A stretch of 64,000 bases of DNA from Stentor roeselii. Lineage: Eukaryota > Ciliophora > Heterotrichea > Heterotrichida > Stentoridae. The stretch spans positions 1 through 64,000 of the forward strand of contig RSEH01000123.1 in the NCBI GenBank assembly GCA_006503475.1. Reading direction: 5' to 3'. The position numbers were made by a program, and so were the translations under genes. The notes under the pieces are model-generated. The model was not told the origin of the DNA. It worked only from the letters and a program-made list of their open reading frames with translations, and did no database searches. Positions 46,973-57,266 of this stretch are shown piece by piece (positions within the stretch are counted from its first letter, which is position 1; each line of letters begins with the position of its first letter).

Positions 46973-48235
46973 ATGGAATACCACACAGTCCACTTAGAAG
47001 ACACACTTTCCTCAATAGCTGAAAAATACAGCACGTCCGAAAACCTGATCCGTTCATTAAACAACCTTCAGATCCTTCCTCCTGCAGGCAGCCGAATCGT
47101 AGTTCGCGCTCCTGAACTGACACTCACAACAGAAGTCTACTATTTCACACGACTGGGCAAAGTAAAAGGCCAACTGACCATAACCGAGCATGTGATCGTC
47201 TTCGACCCCTTCACCCAAGGCAGTTACTGCGAAATACTAACAGAAACAGGAAAAAAGTCAGAAGACGCTGGAGCATTTCAAGCTTTTATCGACTTAAGTG
47301 ATGTGATTCACTGCAATTTAATCGAACTTCAAGGCACTCGAGGTTCAAGAAACACGGATCAGGTCTTTGTGATTGAATTCATGCTTTCTAGAACAGGAAG
47401 AGAAAAACGAGGTATTCGCTCTGATGTGCCGAAGGTAAACATTTATTTTAAACTTGCCTCTGTGTTGAATTCTGGTGAAAGCCTTCAATATCTGCAGTTG
47501 AAAACTAAGGCGGACCAGGTCTTGGCTCTTGTTCTTAGTTCTTTAGTTTCAATTGACCGTGAAAGGGTTGACTCTGGAACTTTTGTGCCTTTTTATGAAG
47601 TCAACAAAGGGTACCTCGGACGTTTGAACTCAGGACTTACTGACGAGGATGATGATGAGGAGTTCAAGGAATGTGTGGCGGAAATGATGGCTGGTCATGA
47701 ACAACAACAGGACTCGTTTATCCTTCCAGCAATGCTGCACCCGAGCCAACTGATGACAGACAAGATGATAGCTCAAGTGCATTTAAGCCTTCCGAATGTT
47801 TTCCAACATCGCACTTGGGACCTGCTTTATTCGACTTATTCACATGGGAGGAGTTTGAAGACTTTTTACTTGAAAAACGAAAAAGCTGGACCTAATATTT
47901 TGATCGTCAAAGATGCCGGCGGGTACGTCTTCGGAGGATACTTTTCAAACAGCTGGAAAATGGATACTCGCTCTTATGGAACAGGGGAATGCTTTGTCTT
48001 CACATTCAAAGACACGGAAAGAATGAAAATTTACTACAGTACTCTTTCTAATGACTCTTACATGCTTTCCGATCACAATGCAATCATCGTCGGAGGTGGA
48101 GGCAACTCTGCTATTTTCTTAGATAAGTTCTTTGAAACCGGTAACAGCGGAAAAAGCAAAACTTTCAACAACGCGACCCTGAGCAGCGACTCAGGTTTTC
48201 AAATCTTAGAAATCGAGCAGTGGGGGCTAGTTTAA
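46973..48235 (+). CDS. LysM-GRAM-TLDc protein (OXR1/NCOA7 type)
   Basis: 420 aa. An N-terminal LysM lies at residues 2-45 (YHTVHLEDTLSSIAEKYSTS). A GRAM/PH-like strand block follows (about 60-185, KVKGQLTITEHVIVFDP). The C-terminal TLDc domain spans about 255-420 (WDLLYSTYSHGRSLKTFY, GGYFSNSW, CFVFTF, FLDKFFETGNSGKSKTF, LEIEQWGL). This order is that of the OXR1/NCOA7 family, which protects against oxidative stress and regulates V-ATPase assembly through TLDc. An acidic patch (DEDDDEEF) sits before TLDc. Family assignment is strong; the cellular role is inferred. The gene is 45 bases from the upstream gene on the same strand and converges on the NEK gene. Confidence 0.93.
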   Translation: MEYHTVHLEDTLSSIAEKYSTSENLIRSLNNLQILPPAGSRIVVRAPELTLTTEVYYFTRLGKVKGQLTITEHVIVFDPFTQGSYCEILTETGKKSEDAGAFQAFIDLSDVIHCNLIELQGTRGSRNTDQVFVIEFMLSRTGREKRGIRSDVPKVNIYFKLASVLNSGESLQYLQLKTKADQVLALVLSSLVSIDRERVDSGTFVPFYEVNKGYLGRLNSGLTDEDDDEEFKECVAEMMAGHEQQQDSFILPAMLHPSQLMTDKMIAQVHLSLPNVFQHRTWDLLYSTYSHGRSLKTFYLKNEKAGPNILIVKDAGGYVFGGYFSNSWKMDTRSYGTGECFVFTFKDTERMKIYYSTLSNDSYMLSDHNAIIVGGGGNSAIFLDKFFETGNSGKSKTFNNATLSSDSGFQILEIEQWGLV

Positions 48236-48243
48236 GTTAATAG

Positions 48244-49212
48244 TTACTGTTCGAAGTCCTCTTCATAAAACTCACTCGAAACGCTTTCGAAGTCGTCATG
48301 ATACTCTTGCTCCACTTCTTCCACTGAACACTCAAAGTCAATGTTTTCAACGAAAGACTTGTAAAAGTGACCCTCTTGTCTTCTCTTAGGCACTGAATAA
48401 ATGTCTTTCATTCCAATCATTGAAAAAATTTTTCCGCAACTTGGGCGAGATGGAGGGTCTTTGTTTAAAAGAGTAAAAATCAACTCGGTTAGGTTCTGAG
48501 AATAAATTGAAGGAAGAGGAGCAGGTCTTTCGCTCATGATTTTTATGGCAAGGGCGAAAAATGAGTTCGCTTCGAAAGGCTTTTTAAAAGAAATGAGTTC
48601 ATAGAAAACACACCCGAGGGCCCAGATGTCGCATTTGTTGCTGTAAGGCTCGTTGTTGCATACTTCAGGACACATGAAGTAAGGTGTTCCGATTTGGGTC
48701 AAGGCCACGTCGTTTGTCGCTGATAAAGCTTTTGAAATTCCGAAGTCTCCTAACTTTAAAGACCCTTCAATTGAGACGAAAATGTTGGCAGGTTTGATGT
48801 CTCTGTGAATGATTTTTAAACTGTGGATGTGGCTTAGAGCTGAAACGAGTTGCAACATCCATTCAATTATGTTCTCTTCTGGAATGAATGATTTTTGCTT
48901 TGAATGCTTCTGGATCAGTTGGTCGAGGTCTCCAGCTTCACAGTACTCCATAATGATGATGATTCTTTTTGCTTCTATGAAACTTTCCAGGTATTGCACG
49001 ATGTAAGGATGGGAAAATTTTCTCATCAACTCGATTTCTTTTTCCACTTTCATCTTTTCTGCCTGGTTCATGTTTTCCGTGATGATCTTCTTGGAAATAA
49101 AGTAAGTTTTTTGTTCTCTGTGGCGAATTAAGCTGACTTCTCCTTTTTAGACTTTACCATAGCTTCCCTTGCCGATGGGTTTAAGCTCTTGATAAACAGT
49201 GAGATAGTCCAT
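48244..49212 (-). CDS. NEK-family protein kinase
   Basis: Two exons give 317 aa. The glycine loop GKGSYGEV (about 14-21) is assembled only after removing a 15-nt intron that interrupts it. Then come the ISKK lysine, catalytic HRDIKPANIF, DFG, and TQIGTPYFMCPE with NEK-type NNEPYSNKCDIWALGC. The kinase domain ends at about 262; a short acidic tail follows (EEVEQEYHDDFESVSSEFYEEDF). NEKs act in mitosis, basal bodies and ciliary length control, and ciliates have many. Without the first exon the kinase would lack its ATP loop. The start is ATG 49212; the divergent neighbour starts 51 bases away. Confidence 0.92.
49143..49157 (-). other. 15-nt intron in NEK kinase
   Basis: The minus strand reads GTAAAGTCTAAAAAG, splitting a Gly codon of the ATP-binding loop (G/GA). 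A at position 10 and an in-frame TAA. Confidence 0.92.
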
Positions 49213-49263
49213 ATCAATTTATCATATCTCGCCTTTATCTATTGAGCTGTTATCATTAGAATA

Positions 49264-49743
49264 ATGAAGCTTTCATCTGATAACTTAATTCAAGAAAAAT
49301 TCAGTGATTTCGTGATCACTCCTGTTTCTCACCTGACAAATCAAAGCCAAACTCGCCCTAGTTCTTGTTGCAGGATTTCGGTAAGGATACCTTCCGTTGA
49401 ACCTGAAGAAAGCAAAAAGAAATCTTTGCAAAAATTTCCGTTAAGGTCATCTTCTGTGCCGAAGATTCATGAAAGACCTGCGATTCACTTAACACCTTCT
49501 GTCAGTCAGGTCAAAATCACTGAAAGGCAGGAAATTCAAAAAAATTTTGTGAAAAGTTATAAAAATTGTTTAAAGGCTTATCAAAAGTACTTAAGTGAAC
49601 CTATTGATACGGTTCTTGCTAGTCAGGTCAAGAATATGGCACCTCTTCCTGATCCGCATATTAAGGAACATAAAAGAGCTGCTTTGAGGTTGAGGAAATT
49701 GAAGAGGGTTATGATTAAATGTGATAAAGAAAATAATTTATGA
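49264..49743 (+). CDS. Basic hypothetical protein
   Basis: 159 aa. The N-terminal two thirds is Ser/Pro-rich and disordered. The last ~65 residues form probable helices (EIQKNFVKSYKNCLKAYQKY; HIKEHKRAALRLRKLKRVMI). No domain recognised. It ends in TGA. Divergent from the NEK kinase with only 51 bases between the start codons. Confidence 0.6.
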   Translation: MKLSSDNLIQEKFSDFVITPVSHLTNQSQTRPSSCCRISVRIPSVEPEESKKKSLQKFPLRSSSVPKIHERPAIHLTPSVSQVKITERQEIQKNFVKSYKNCLKAYQKYLSEPIDTVLASQVKNMAPLPDPHIKEHKRAALRLRKLKRVMIKCDKENNL

Positions 49744-49895
49744 GGTTTTGGGAAGATTTTTGGGTTTTTGGAGATTTTAGGGATTATTAGATGTTGGTTT
49801 TAACTAGTAAATATGAAGAAGTTTGAAAAAAGAAGAAGTTTATCAAAAGTAGTTTTTTAAGTGATTATATTTTATTAACCTTTAAATCATCGACT

Positions 49896-50353
49896 ATGGA
49901 AGAAATTTTAAAGAAAATGTTGAAAATCCTAGTTTCATACAAAAGTTGTTTGAAGATCAAAAACTATCAGAAATTGGCGAAACTTTAAACTTGTATAAAC
50001 CCCAGCATCGATTAACACTTATTAAATTATTAGTTGAAATATTTTACCAGTCTTCTAATTTCAGCATCTTCTTTCTGTACAAACATTTCTTTATTACTTC
50101 TGATAGGCGAAAAGTCAGCCTTAAAGCAACTATTAAAAAAATTTCCTTGTGCCTTTCTCTTCATAATGAAATTATTCGAAGAGACTTTCCTAATTCGAAT
50201 ATTGCAAGGCTGATTGACTTTGATAGTCCTATTCAAGATACTTGAATTGATACTCAGATGTTTAGAGCTGACCCTAATAGGAGTTCCCAATTTTTTGACT
50301 TTTTGGTGACTAATGAAAGAACTCGAGCAGGTACCAACGATATTCATTTATAA
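49896..50353 (+). pseudogene. Possible degraded or unusually spliced small gene
   Basis: A plus-strand frame (boundaries at 49946 modulo 3) reads like a protein from about 49880 to 50242 (FIQKLFEDQKLSEIGETLNL; IKKISLCLSLHNEIIRRDF), meets TGA at 50243, and continues in the same frame to TAA at 50353 (FRADPNRSSQFFDFLVTNER). No ATG opens this frame. An ATG at 49896 lies in another frame and would need a 14-nt intron (GTTTCATACAAAAG) to join. No intron explains the TGA. Either a decaying host gene, a gene ending at the TGA, or chance. No homologue recognised. Confidence 0.3.
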
Positions 50354-50528
50354 AGGCTTATTAATGGATAAAAATTAAATCATTTGGAATCCAATCAATC
50401 AAAACCCGGGAAAACTAAAATAAAGGCCTGAAAAGAACTATTGGCAAGAGCTGTCTTTAAACATTACTGTTCGAGCTGATCAATATGGAAGTACTTGAAT
50501 TATATAATAGTCTTTAATAATTATTCAC

Positions 50529-50861
50529 TTAAGCTCTCTGTAAAAAGACAAAGTCCCGACCTTGAACCAACCCATTGTTCCTTAAATATTCCTCTAGACT
50601 GATGTAAACATTTCCTTGGTCTTTAGTGACAATTGTCAGTTCTTCTTGAATACAGACTCGGCTGTAAAACAATCTCTGTCTAACTCTTTTGATATTATGA
50701 AAGCGTTTAATACAAATAGGGCAAGTGTTCTGTGTTCGCGACCATCTTTCTATGCATTTCGAGCAGAACTCATGACGACAAGTATCAAGTTTTCCTTGAA
50801 TCTCAATATGCGAGTAGCAGATCGAACAAAGAAGTGCTGAGCTTGTAAAGCGCGTTTTCAT
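50529..50861 (-). CDS. Small RING-finger protein (probable E3 ubiquitin ligase)
   Basis: 110 aa. A C3HC4 RING occupies residues about 11-53: CSICYSHIEIQG, then C-x-H-x2-C-x2-C (CRHEFCSKC), then CPIC. The spacing is right for eight zinc ligands. A short beta-like tail follows (RLFYSRVCIQEELTIVTKDQ). RING proteins recruit E2 enzymes for ubiquitin transfer; the substrate is unknown. The size resembles the RING module of TOPORS/PHRF1-like proteins, but without their long tails. Confidence 0.85.
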   Translation of the reverse strand: MKTRFTSSALLCSICYSHIEIQGKLDTCRHEFCSKCIERWSRTQNTCPICIKRFHNIKRVRQRLFYSRVCIQEELTIVTKDQGNVYISLEEYLRNNGLVQGRDFVFLQRA

Positions 50862-50914
50862 TTAATTAAGGGGATCAGTTTAAAATATTATTCTGTGTAT
50901 TAATATCTTAATAA

Positions 50915-51940
50915 TCACTCTTCTCGTCTTCCTGTCTCTTTGTTTATTTTGTACATACCTTGCCACTTGTCGCCCTCATCTGAAGACTTCTGGAACTTGA
51001 CTGGTGCGCCATTGATGAACTCTCTTCTCCAAAACATGTTCAAAATAAAAATATCGGGTTCGAATAACACCTGCTCACCTTCAGAGTCAATCATTTTACA
51101 TGGAATTCGAGATTCTTTATGCACTGGCAAAGGTTGTAAAAAGTTCTCAGGCACCCTCGACAAATCATTTTTTCTAATCACGAAATTTCCATTCCCATCT
51201 TTAACAAAAGTCACTTTTCGCCCTTCTTCATCGAATTCCTGGAAAAAGAATCGACCAGCAGTATCTCCTTCAAGATTTTTACAAGAACTTCTATCAACTT
51301 GGAGTTCTTTATTCCTGATAACGACTTTTCCATCGAAATTTTCATGTTCACTTTTTTCACAAATTTCAGGAGTTTTAAGATTATGAAGGTTTTTCTCGAT
51401 ATTTTCAGAGTTTTCATCAGTTTTCAGCTTTGAGTTGATGAATTTCGCTGAGGCTTGCAAAGGGACCCCTGTTCTTGAGCTAAGCTGTAAAAAGACCTCG
51501 TTGAATAAAAGTCTTCTAAACTGAAGCAGGGGGTACCCCCCTGAAAAGTCTTGTTTGTAGACCCAGACCCTTTCTCCTAATTTCTCGAAATTGACGAGTT
51601 TCTTTCCGAAGCACCAGGAAGTCCAAGAGGTGCCCATTGAGTCGATTTCAGGTTTGAAACAAGGAAAAATCGGCAGAAGCACCCGGCCTTGGTAGAGATC
51701 GTTATTTGATATCAGGTATTCCCACCCGCTGGAACCGTCGTTGGAATAACTTCGAAGGAAAATAACCTGGTCTTCACCTTCTGAACACTTGTAACAATAT
51801 CTTGGCCAGACTTTTCCGCTGTGGTCGACTTCGAAGGGCTCTGAAGAACACTCAGAAATTGAACAGTCGCTGAATAGAGAGTTGGAATGAGAGCTTTTTG
51901 AAATTTCAAACAATGAGAAGAAAAAAGTCGTTAAAAACAT
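50915..51940 (-). CDS. Probable secreted or lumenal protein of unknown family
   Basis: 341 aa. A hydrophobic start (MFLTTFFFSLFEIS) could be a signal peptide, followed by Cys-rich sequence (SDCSISECSSE, YCYKCSEGE). Two regions, about 40-130 and 210-330, have similar short-strand patterns (GKVWPRYCYKC and DQVIFLRSYSNDGSSGWEYL versus GRFFFQEFDEEGRKVTFVKD and GNFVIRKNDL), suggesting a duplicated beta domain. No family recognised. Divergent from lysyl-tRNA synthetase across about 296 bases. Confidence 0.65.
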   Translation of the reverse strand: MFLTTFFFSLFEISKSSHSNSLFSDCSISECSSEPFEVDHSGKVWPRYCYKCSEGEDQVIFLRSYSNDGSSGWEYLISNNDLYQGRVLLPIFPCFKPEIDSMGTSWTSWCFGKKLVNFEKLGERVWVYKQDFSGGYPLLQFRRLLFNEVFLQLSSRTGVPLQASAKFINSKLKTDENSENIEKNLHNLKTPEICEKSEHENFDGKVVIRNKELQVDRSSCKNLEGDTAGRFFFQEFDEEGRKVTFVKDGNGNFVIRKNDLSRVPENFLQPLPVHKESRIPCKMIDSEGEQVLFEPDIFILNMFWRREFINGAPVKFQKSSDEGDKWQGMYKINKETGRREE

Positions 51941-52236
51941 TTTTAAGTGATCAAAGACTGATTATCAAATTTAATTTCTTTTTTTATCCTTATAACTTTT
52001 TATATCAACAATAATATCATTGAAAAATTCTCCTCAATCAAAAATCAATCTTCATCAAATCCATAAAATCAAAAATCTTAAAAATCATTAAAATTCTGAT
52101 CTCAACTGAATCTCTTCCATTATCTAAAAACATTCAAATCTGATTGAAACCATCAAACATTCTCTTCACCTCAAATCTTGATCCTAAAATCCTCTAAACT
52201 TAAATCTCTTTCCTTTCAAATCCACCAATGCCATAA

Positions 52237-53967
52237 ATGGAAGGAGAAAAAGTTCCAGAAGTGCCAACCTCAGACCCAGTCCCAGCAGCGCCAGCCTCCG
52301 AAGAAGTAAAAAAAATAAGCAAAAAGTAACATCCACTCAGCGAGCTCAAAAGACAACAAAAAGCCGAGCGTCTTGCCAAGTCCAAATCAGAGAAAAAGGA
52401 AAAAGTCCATCATTCAAATCCATCAAAAGAAGAGTCTAAAAAAGAAGATGAAGAAATAGACCCAGTAGAGTACTTCAACAACCGTCTGCGTCACTTAAAG
52501 TCTTTGGAAGCTTCAGGAGTCTCTCCATATCCGCACAAGTTCGAAACGTCAATGCAGGTGCCTGAGTTCATTCGAAAGTACTCACATTTGGCGAAAGGAC
52601 AGCGGCTTGACGAGGTGGTTTCATTGGCAGGAAGAATCACTCACATCAGGGAACATGGAAAACTCAAGTTTTACGATCTCGTCGGCGACGGCGAAAAACT
52701 CCAGGTGATGACTGATGTCTCGGTTTACAAGGGAAACTTCGACGAACTGGCCCAGGTGCATCGAGGGGACATCGTCGGAATCGTTGGAGTCCCCGCAAGG
52801 TCCAGTCCGAAAGGAAAGGAAGGCGAGTTGTCGATTGTCCCTCATTCAATGCAGCTTCTTTCTTACTGTCTTCATATGCTCCCTGCTCATACTGGCCTTA
52901 AGGACCAAGAAACAAGGTACAGACAAAGGTATCTCGACTTGATGATCAATCAGACAAATCGAACAACTTTCTTCATTCGCTCTTCGATTATCAAGTTTGT
53001 TAGAAAGTTTCTTGATGATAGAGGCTTCCTTGAAGTAGAAACGCCCATGATGAACATGATACCTGGAGGAGCTGCTGCTAAACCTTTTGAAACTTTTCAT
53101 AATGACTTGAATATGAAACTCTTTATGAGAATCGCACCTGAACTTTACTTGAAAATGCTTGTTGTTGGAGGGATTGAAAGGGTTTATGAAATTGGGAAAC
53201 AGTTTAGAAATGAAGGAATTGATTTAACTCATAATCCGGAGTTTACGACTTGTGAGTTTTATTGGGCTTATGCGGATTATCAGGATTTGATTAAGGTTAC
53301 GGAGGAAATGATCTCTGGAATGGTTTTGGCTTTGAAAGGGAGCTATAAAATTCAGTATCATCCTGATGGACCTGAAAGCCAACCAATAGAAATCGATTTC
53401 ACCCCTCCCTTCATCCAAAAGCCGATGATTCCATCAATAGAAGAAGCAACAGGAGTTAAGCTTCCAGAAGACCTAACAACAGAAGAAGCCCGTAAATTCC
53501 TCGATGACCTTTGCAAGAAGCACAACGTAGAATGCAGTAATCCCCGAACAACTCCAAGACTTTTAGACAAATTAACAGGTCATTTCATTGAAGTTCACTG
53601 CAAAAACCCGACATTCATAACAAATCATCCACAAATCATGAGTCCTCTCGCGAAATATCATCGAAGCATTCCAGGGATCAGCGAGCGGTTCGAGTTATTC
53701 GTGAATTTCCATGAAATCTGCAACTCTTACACAGAACTCAACAACCCAATTCGACAAAGAGAACTTTTTGCTGAGCAGGCTAAACAGAAGGCTCAAGGAG
53801 ATGACGAGGCTCAGATGATTGATGAGAACTTTTGCACTAGCTTAGAATATGGACTTCCACCTACTGCTGGATGGGGATTAGGAATTGATAGACTTACTAT
53901 GTTACTAACCGACAAGAACAACATCAAAGAAGTCCTTCTCTACCCAGCAATGAAGCCTCAGCAGTAG
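52237..53967 (+). CDS. KARS: Lysyl-tRNA synthetase, class II
   Basis: 571 aa after removing one 15-nt intron (52326-52340) near the start; without it the frame opens only at residue ~90. The Lys-rich N-terminal extension (tRNA-binding in eukaryotic LysRS) is followed by the OB-fold anticodon-binding domain ([20 protein letters not shown]). The catalytic domain has motif 1 ([15 protein letters not shown]), motif 2 ([20 protein letters not shown]) and motif 3 ([13 protein letters not shown]), and the lysine-site signature ([20 protein letters not shown]). It charges tRNA-Lys in the cytosol. Identification is certain. The ATG at 52237 is preceded by an out-of-frame ATG at 52228 with an immediate stop. 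Codon choice switches abruptly at about 53375. Confidence 0.97.
52326..52340 (+). other. 15-nt intron in lysyl-tRNA synthetase
   Basis: GTAACATCCACTCAG with in-frame TAA and A at position 10. It joins ISKKN to [13 protein letters not shown], the typical Lys-rich extension. Confidence 0.95.
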
Positions 53968-53987
53968 TTAGTTAGAATATTTTCACT

Positions 53988-55979
53988 ATGAATGGAAAAA
54001 AATCTCAATATCTCCGAACTCCAGACCAATCTCTTCTAAATTTATCAAGACCTCGAAAATTTCCCAAAAAGCATCAAAGAAGTCATTCAAATCTTACCTT
54101 CCGTGAGTCCTTCGCTCCAGTCTTAAGCTACGACATCGACAAATGGGAAGAAGAGCTTCGAAAGATCGAGACTTCAGTATTAAAGTCAAATCGTCGTTCA
54201 ATAGGAAGTCTAATCGGTGCAGGTATCTGTTTTATTTCCGTTTTTTTCGCAAGTGGCGAAGATATCGTATACGGAATGCTTGGGGCATTCTTCGGCCTGG
54301 GCGTTGGATACTTAATTGGAAAAAAGATCCCTGGAAAAAACATCAGGTCAAGTGACTTAGAGCGTTCGACTCAGTACCAATTGAAGCTTACCTGTTCTTT
54401 GATATATCTTAGCAAGCTTCGCAAAGAACAAATAAACATCTCGGACTTCAGCTCTTTGCTGGAAAAAATCATTGATGACTTTCGCCCTGCCTTGAATTAT
54501 TCTGGAAAAAGATACTCGAGACAGATAAGGGAACTTAGTAGCATCTTGAGGAAAAATACTGTACATATCGCACTTCTTAATGCTGTTATTGAACTTAATA
54601 ATGATGTTGAAAGTGAAGTTCTTCCTTTCATCACGGGGGTACGGATTATGAGATTTTTTATACCTGTTCTTGAAGTTCTTAAAAATGCAAATGATGGATG
54701 GGAACAGGAACTTGAAATCGTGAAACGTATTGAAGAAACTCTGCAAACGGAAAAAGTTAAGAAAATATTGGCAAAACTTTCAGCTTTTGATGAAGAAACT
54801 ATTAAATCTCTTCTGCCTTATACAGCTTTTGCCTCTAAACAAGTTGGAAAGCATGGAGTTTTTTCTAGGAATTTGGCAGTGATCGAAAACTTTCTGAGAT
54901 TAAAAAAAATGAAAAACTGCAATGAAGGTTTCTTAAAGGCCAAAAAGAAATTCACTGAAAAGCTAAGATTCCGAAAGCTGAGTCTAAGTGAAAGTGGTAT
55001 TTTTGAAAAGAAAAGAAAACTAGGGTTCAATGACGACCGAACTCTAAGAACCTTATTCGAAACCTACAGATCTCAACACACATTCAGCGTAGGTGAACAC
55101 GAAGACATCTCATTCAAGTCTTTTTCAATGACAGACATGAACCTAAGAAGAAGCATATTTCGCAACCCAACAGTAGCAGTAATAAAAAACCGTCATTCAG
55201 TTCTATTCGAGGGTAACTTGCTAGACCTTCACGCTGGAATCGGTGAAGAGGACCAAGAAGATTCAATCTTACTTCCAATCGAGCACAAAATCCAAAAAAA
55301 GAACTCAAAATCAAGACTAACAAACCCAAGTCTAAAAGAAAAAGTCCACAAGTTCCAAGAGTGCTTCGACTTTTTACTCGCTATCGAAAAGCAACCTAAA
55401 CCAGAAGTAATTTGGAAAAAAGTGATTCAAAGGCACAATCTTCAAGTATTCGTTCAGAAGAACTCAGGAAGTATCATTTCTATTCGAGCTTACTGTGCTT
55501 TGAAGTTCAGTCTTGATGTCGTCGTCACTGCCCTTTGGGATCCTCAGATTCGTTTGCTTTGGGACTCGTTTGTCCATCGGTTTGAAGTAGTTGAAAAGGG
55601 CGACATGTTTGAGATCTTGTATATCGCGGTAACGACGCCTTCCGCTCTTGCGAAGAGAGACATGGTCCAGAGGCGGGTGCGGGTTGATGATTATCCGGAA
55701 AAGGACACGGTTTGCATGCACTTCACAAGCGCTGAACACCCCAGTTGCCCTGTTTTTGATGATTATGTCAGGGCTGAAACTCTCGTCTCTGGGTATGTCT
55801 TGAGAAGGGTGCAGGAGGAACTCACTGAACTCTCTATTTTAACGAAGACTAATGTCAAGGGAATCATTCCGATTGAAATGTTCGCTAAACTTGCATCGAA
55901 AAGCCCTGAAACATGGATCAATGACTTAAAAAAAGGATGTGGACTTGTTAAAGCTAGGGAAAAAAATGAGAAGGATTAA
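53988..55979 (+). CDS. Membrane-anchored START-domain protein
   Basis: 663 aa. A basic N-terminus, then a membrane hairpin (residues about 72-88 and 93-111, glycine-rich), a long helical region (120-460) with no recognised domain, and a C-terminal START lipid-binding domain (about 465-655; SLDVVVTALWDPQIRLLWDS, KRDMVQRRVRVDDYPEKD, GIIPIEMFAKLASKSPETWI). START domains carry sterols, phospholipids or ceramide between membranes. A membrane anchor plus START suggests lipid exchange at a contact site; that is inference. It follows LysRS by 20 bases and converges on the K+ channel gene with 5 bases between. Confidence 0.82.
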   Translation: MNGKKSQYLRTPDQSLLNLSRPRKFPKKHQRSHSNLTFRESFAPVLSYDIDKWEEELRKIETSVLKSNRRSIGSLIGAGICFISVFFASGEDIVYGMLGAFFGLGVGYLIGKKIPGKNIRSSDLERSTQYQLKLTCSLIYLSKLRKEQINISDFSSLLEKIIDDFRPALNYSGKRYSRQIRELSSILRKNTVHIALLNAVIELNNDVESEVLPFITGVRIMRFFIPVLEVLKNANDGWEQELEIVKRIEETLQTEKVKKILAKLSAFDEETIKSLLPYTAFASKQVGKHGVFSRNLAVIENFLRLKKMKNCNEGFLKAKKKFTEKLRFRKLSLSESGIFEKKRKLGFNDDRTLRTLFETYRSQHTFSVGEHEDISFKSFSMTDMNLRRSIFRNPTVAVIKNRHSVLFEGNLLDLHAGIGEEDQEDSILLPIEHKIQKKNSKSRLTNPSLKEKVHKFQECFDFLLAIEKQPKPEVIWKKVIQRHNLQVFVQKNSGSIISIRAYCALKFSLDVVVTALWDPQIRLLWDSFVHRFEVVEKGDMFEILYIAVTTPSALAKRDMVQRRVRVDDYPEKDTVCMHFTSAEHPSCPVFDDYVRAETLVSGYVLRRVQEELTELSILTKTNVKGIIPIEMFAKLASKSPETWINDLKKGCGLVKAREKNEKD

Positions 55980-55984
55980 ATTAC

Positions 55985-57235
55985 TTAACTGTGCATTTTT
56001 ATCAGTTCATCTAGCTTTTTTAAAGAACTTTTTGTTGTTAGTTTTATTAGAAACAACTCAGTTTTTATCTCGTTGTACTTCCCGAAGTCTGTTTTTACTT
56101 TAAGTCTTAATTCTCTAAATTTTTCAGCAGCCAGATGTAGACCAAGTTTCGCTTTTTCAAACGATTTTTTATCCTGAGAGTTTTTTTTTGTTTTATTGAA
56201 CTTCAAAAGAGAAGTTAAAAGTTTAGCAGCTTGTTTGTCTTTTCGAATAAGAGAGAAACTTTTAACTTCTTTTTCAGTGAGTTCAGTAGTGAGTTGCAGA
56301 GAATTGATGAGAAAGCCTACGAAGATAGACCCGAAGAACCAAGTTAAAACAGCGACTGTTCTGCATCCATAAGTGACACAAGTGTATTCGCCGTATCCAA
56401 TTGTTGTGATTGTTTGAAAAGTGAACCAATAATAGTTGATGATGTAATCATAGAACACGTTAATGTGAACGTCTATCGGTCTTTCTAGGATCCTTGCCAA
56501 GACACTTCCCATTAAAACTGTGAAAAATGCGAAAATTCCTATCATTTGATAAGGATGCGTCTTGATTAGAGCTTGGATTGTGAATGAAAAACCCGGAGTT
56601 ACCTTGTTTTGCATGCAGTTTAAGTATGACTGCTCACTGTGGAATAATGAGTAGTTCGTTAACACCCGGATTATGTAAAATACTCGAAACATGCTTAACA
56701 TAAAGAGAATAGTGCTTAGTTTATAGCAAAGGGAAATGTTCTCGCCTTGAAAGTGCTGAGGAACTTTTATGATGATGTCGAAATAAGGAATTGGAATGAT
56801 TAGCATGATTATCGCTTCTATTATTATGTGAGATCGTTGATTAAATTTGTTTAGAATGTCTTTTGAATATCTAGGACATGAAAAATGTACTTTTTGTAGC
56901 CATTCGGACTTTACTTTATAACGAAAAAACAGTAACACAATTGAGCAAAAACTTGCAAATGCTGATAAAATTCTGTAGTTCTCTGATTTCGACTTACTTA
57001 AACTGCAGGAGTCTCTTAAAGAATCAGCATTATTACTATTTTCATAGTCGATGATCAAGGTGCCGATTGTCAGAATAGAAAAAACTCCAGATATTCCTTC
57101 AAGTTTTCTGTAAGTCTTAAACAACTTGTATTGCTTGATCCTTTCAATCACTTTCTCACTTTTTTCAGAATTTTGATTGACGATATCGTCTTCAGTATGA
57201 GAAGAAAATGATTTATTAACAGCAAAGCGATTCAT
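55985..57235 (-). CDS. SK/IK-like potassium channel
   Basis: 416 aa. Six membrane segments lie within residues about 40-310, with the pore helix and selectivity filter TTIGYGEY near residue 280 (TIGYGE), then S6 (VAVLTWFFGSIFVGFLINSL). After S6 a helical, basic segment (QAAKLLTSLLKFNKTKKNSQ and onward) resembles the calmodulin-binding domain of small-conductance Ca2+-activated K+ channels. S4 lacks the regular Arg ladder of voltage-gated channels. In ciliates such channels shape the hyperpolarising response that controls ciliary beat. The subfamily assignment is moderate; the K+ channel identity is strong. Confidence 0.88.
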   Translation of the reverse strand: MNRFAVNKSFSSHTEDDIVNQNSEKSEKVIERIKQYKLFKTYRKLEGISGVFSILTIGTLIIDYENSNNADSLRDSCSLSKSKSENYRILSAFASFCSIVLLFFRYKVKSEWLQKVHFSCPRYSKDILNKFNQRSHIIIEAIIMLIIPIPYFDIIIKVPQHFQGENISLCYKLSTILFMLSMFRVFYIIRVLTNYSLFHSEQSYLNCMQNKVTPGFSFTIQALIKTHPYQMIGIFAFFTVLMGSVLARILERPIDVHINVFYDYIINYYWFTFQTITTIGYGEYTCVTYGCRTVAVLTWFFGSIFVGFLINSLQLTTELTEKEVKSFSLIRKDKQAAKLLTSLLKFNKTKKNSQDKKSFEKAKLGLHLAAEKFRELRLKVKTDFGKYNEIKTELFLIKLTTKSSLKKLDELIKMHS

Positions 57236-57266
57236 TTATTAGTCCGAAGCTAAAATTTGATTAAAT

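Noticed and set aside
50243-50245. TGA as a sense codon (Blepharisma-type code)
   Set aside because: TGA ends several genes cleanly (16840, 33725, 49743, 60174) and is absent inside all conserved proteins, so the standard code applies.
50030-50347. Antisense 105-codon frame at the broken-frame locus
   Set aside because: The plus-strand reading looks more protein-like and extends further; neither is secure, so only the plus frame is listed.
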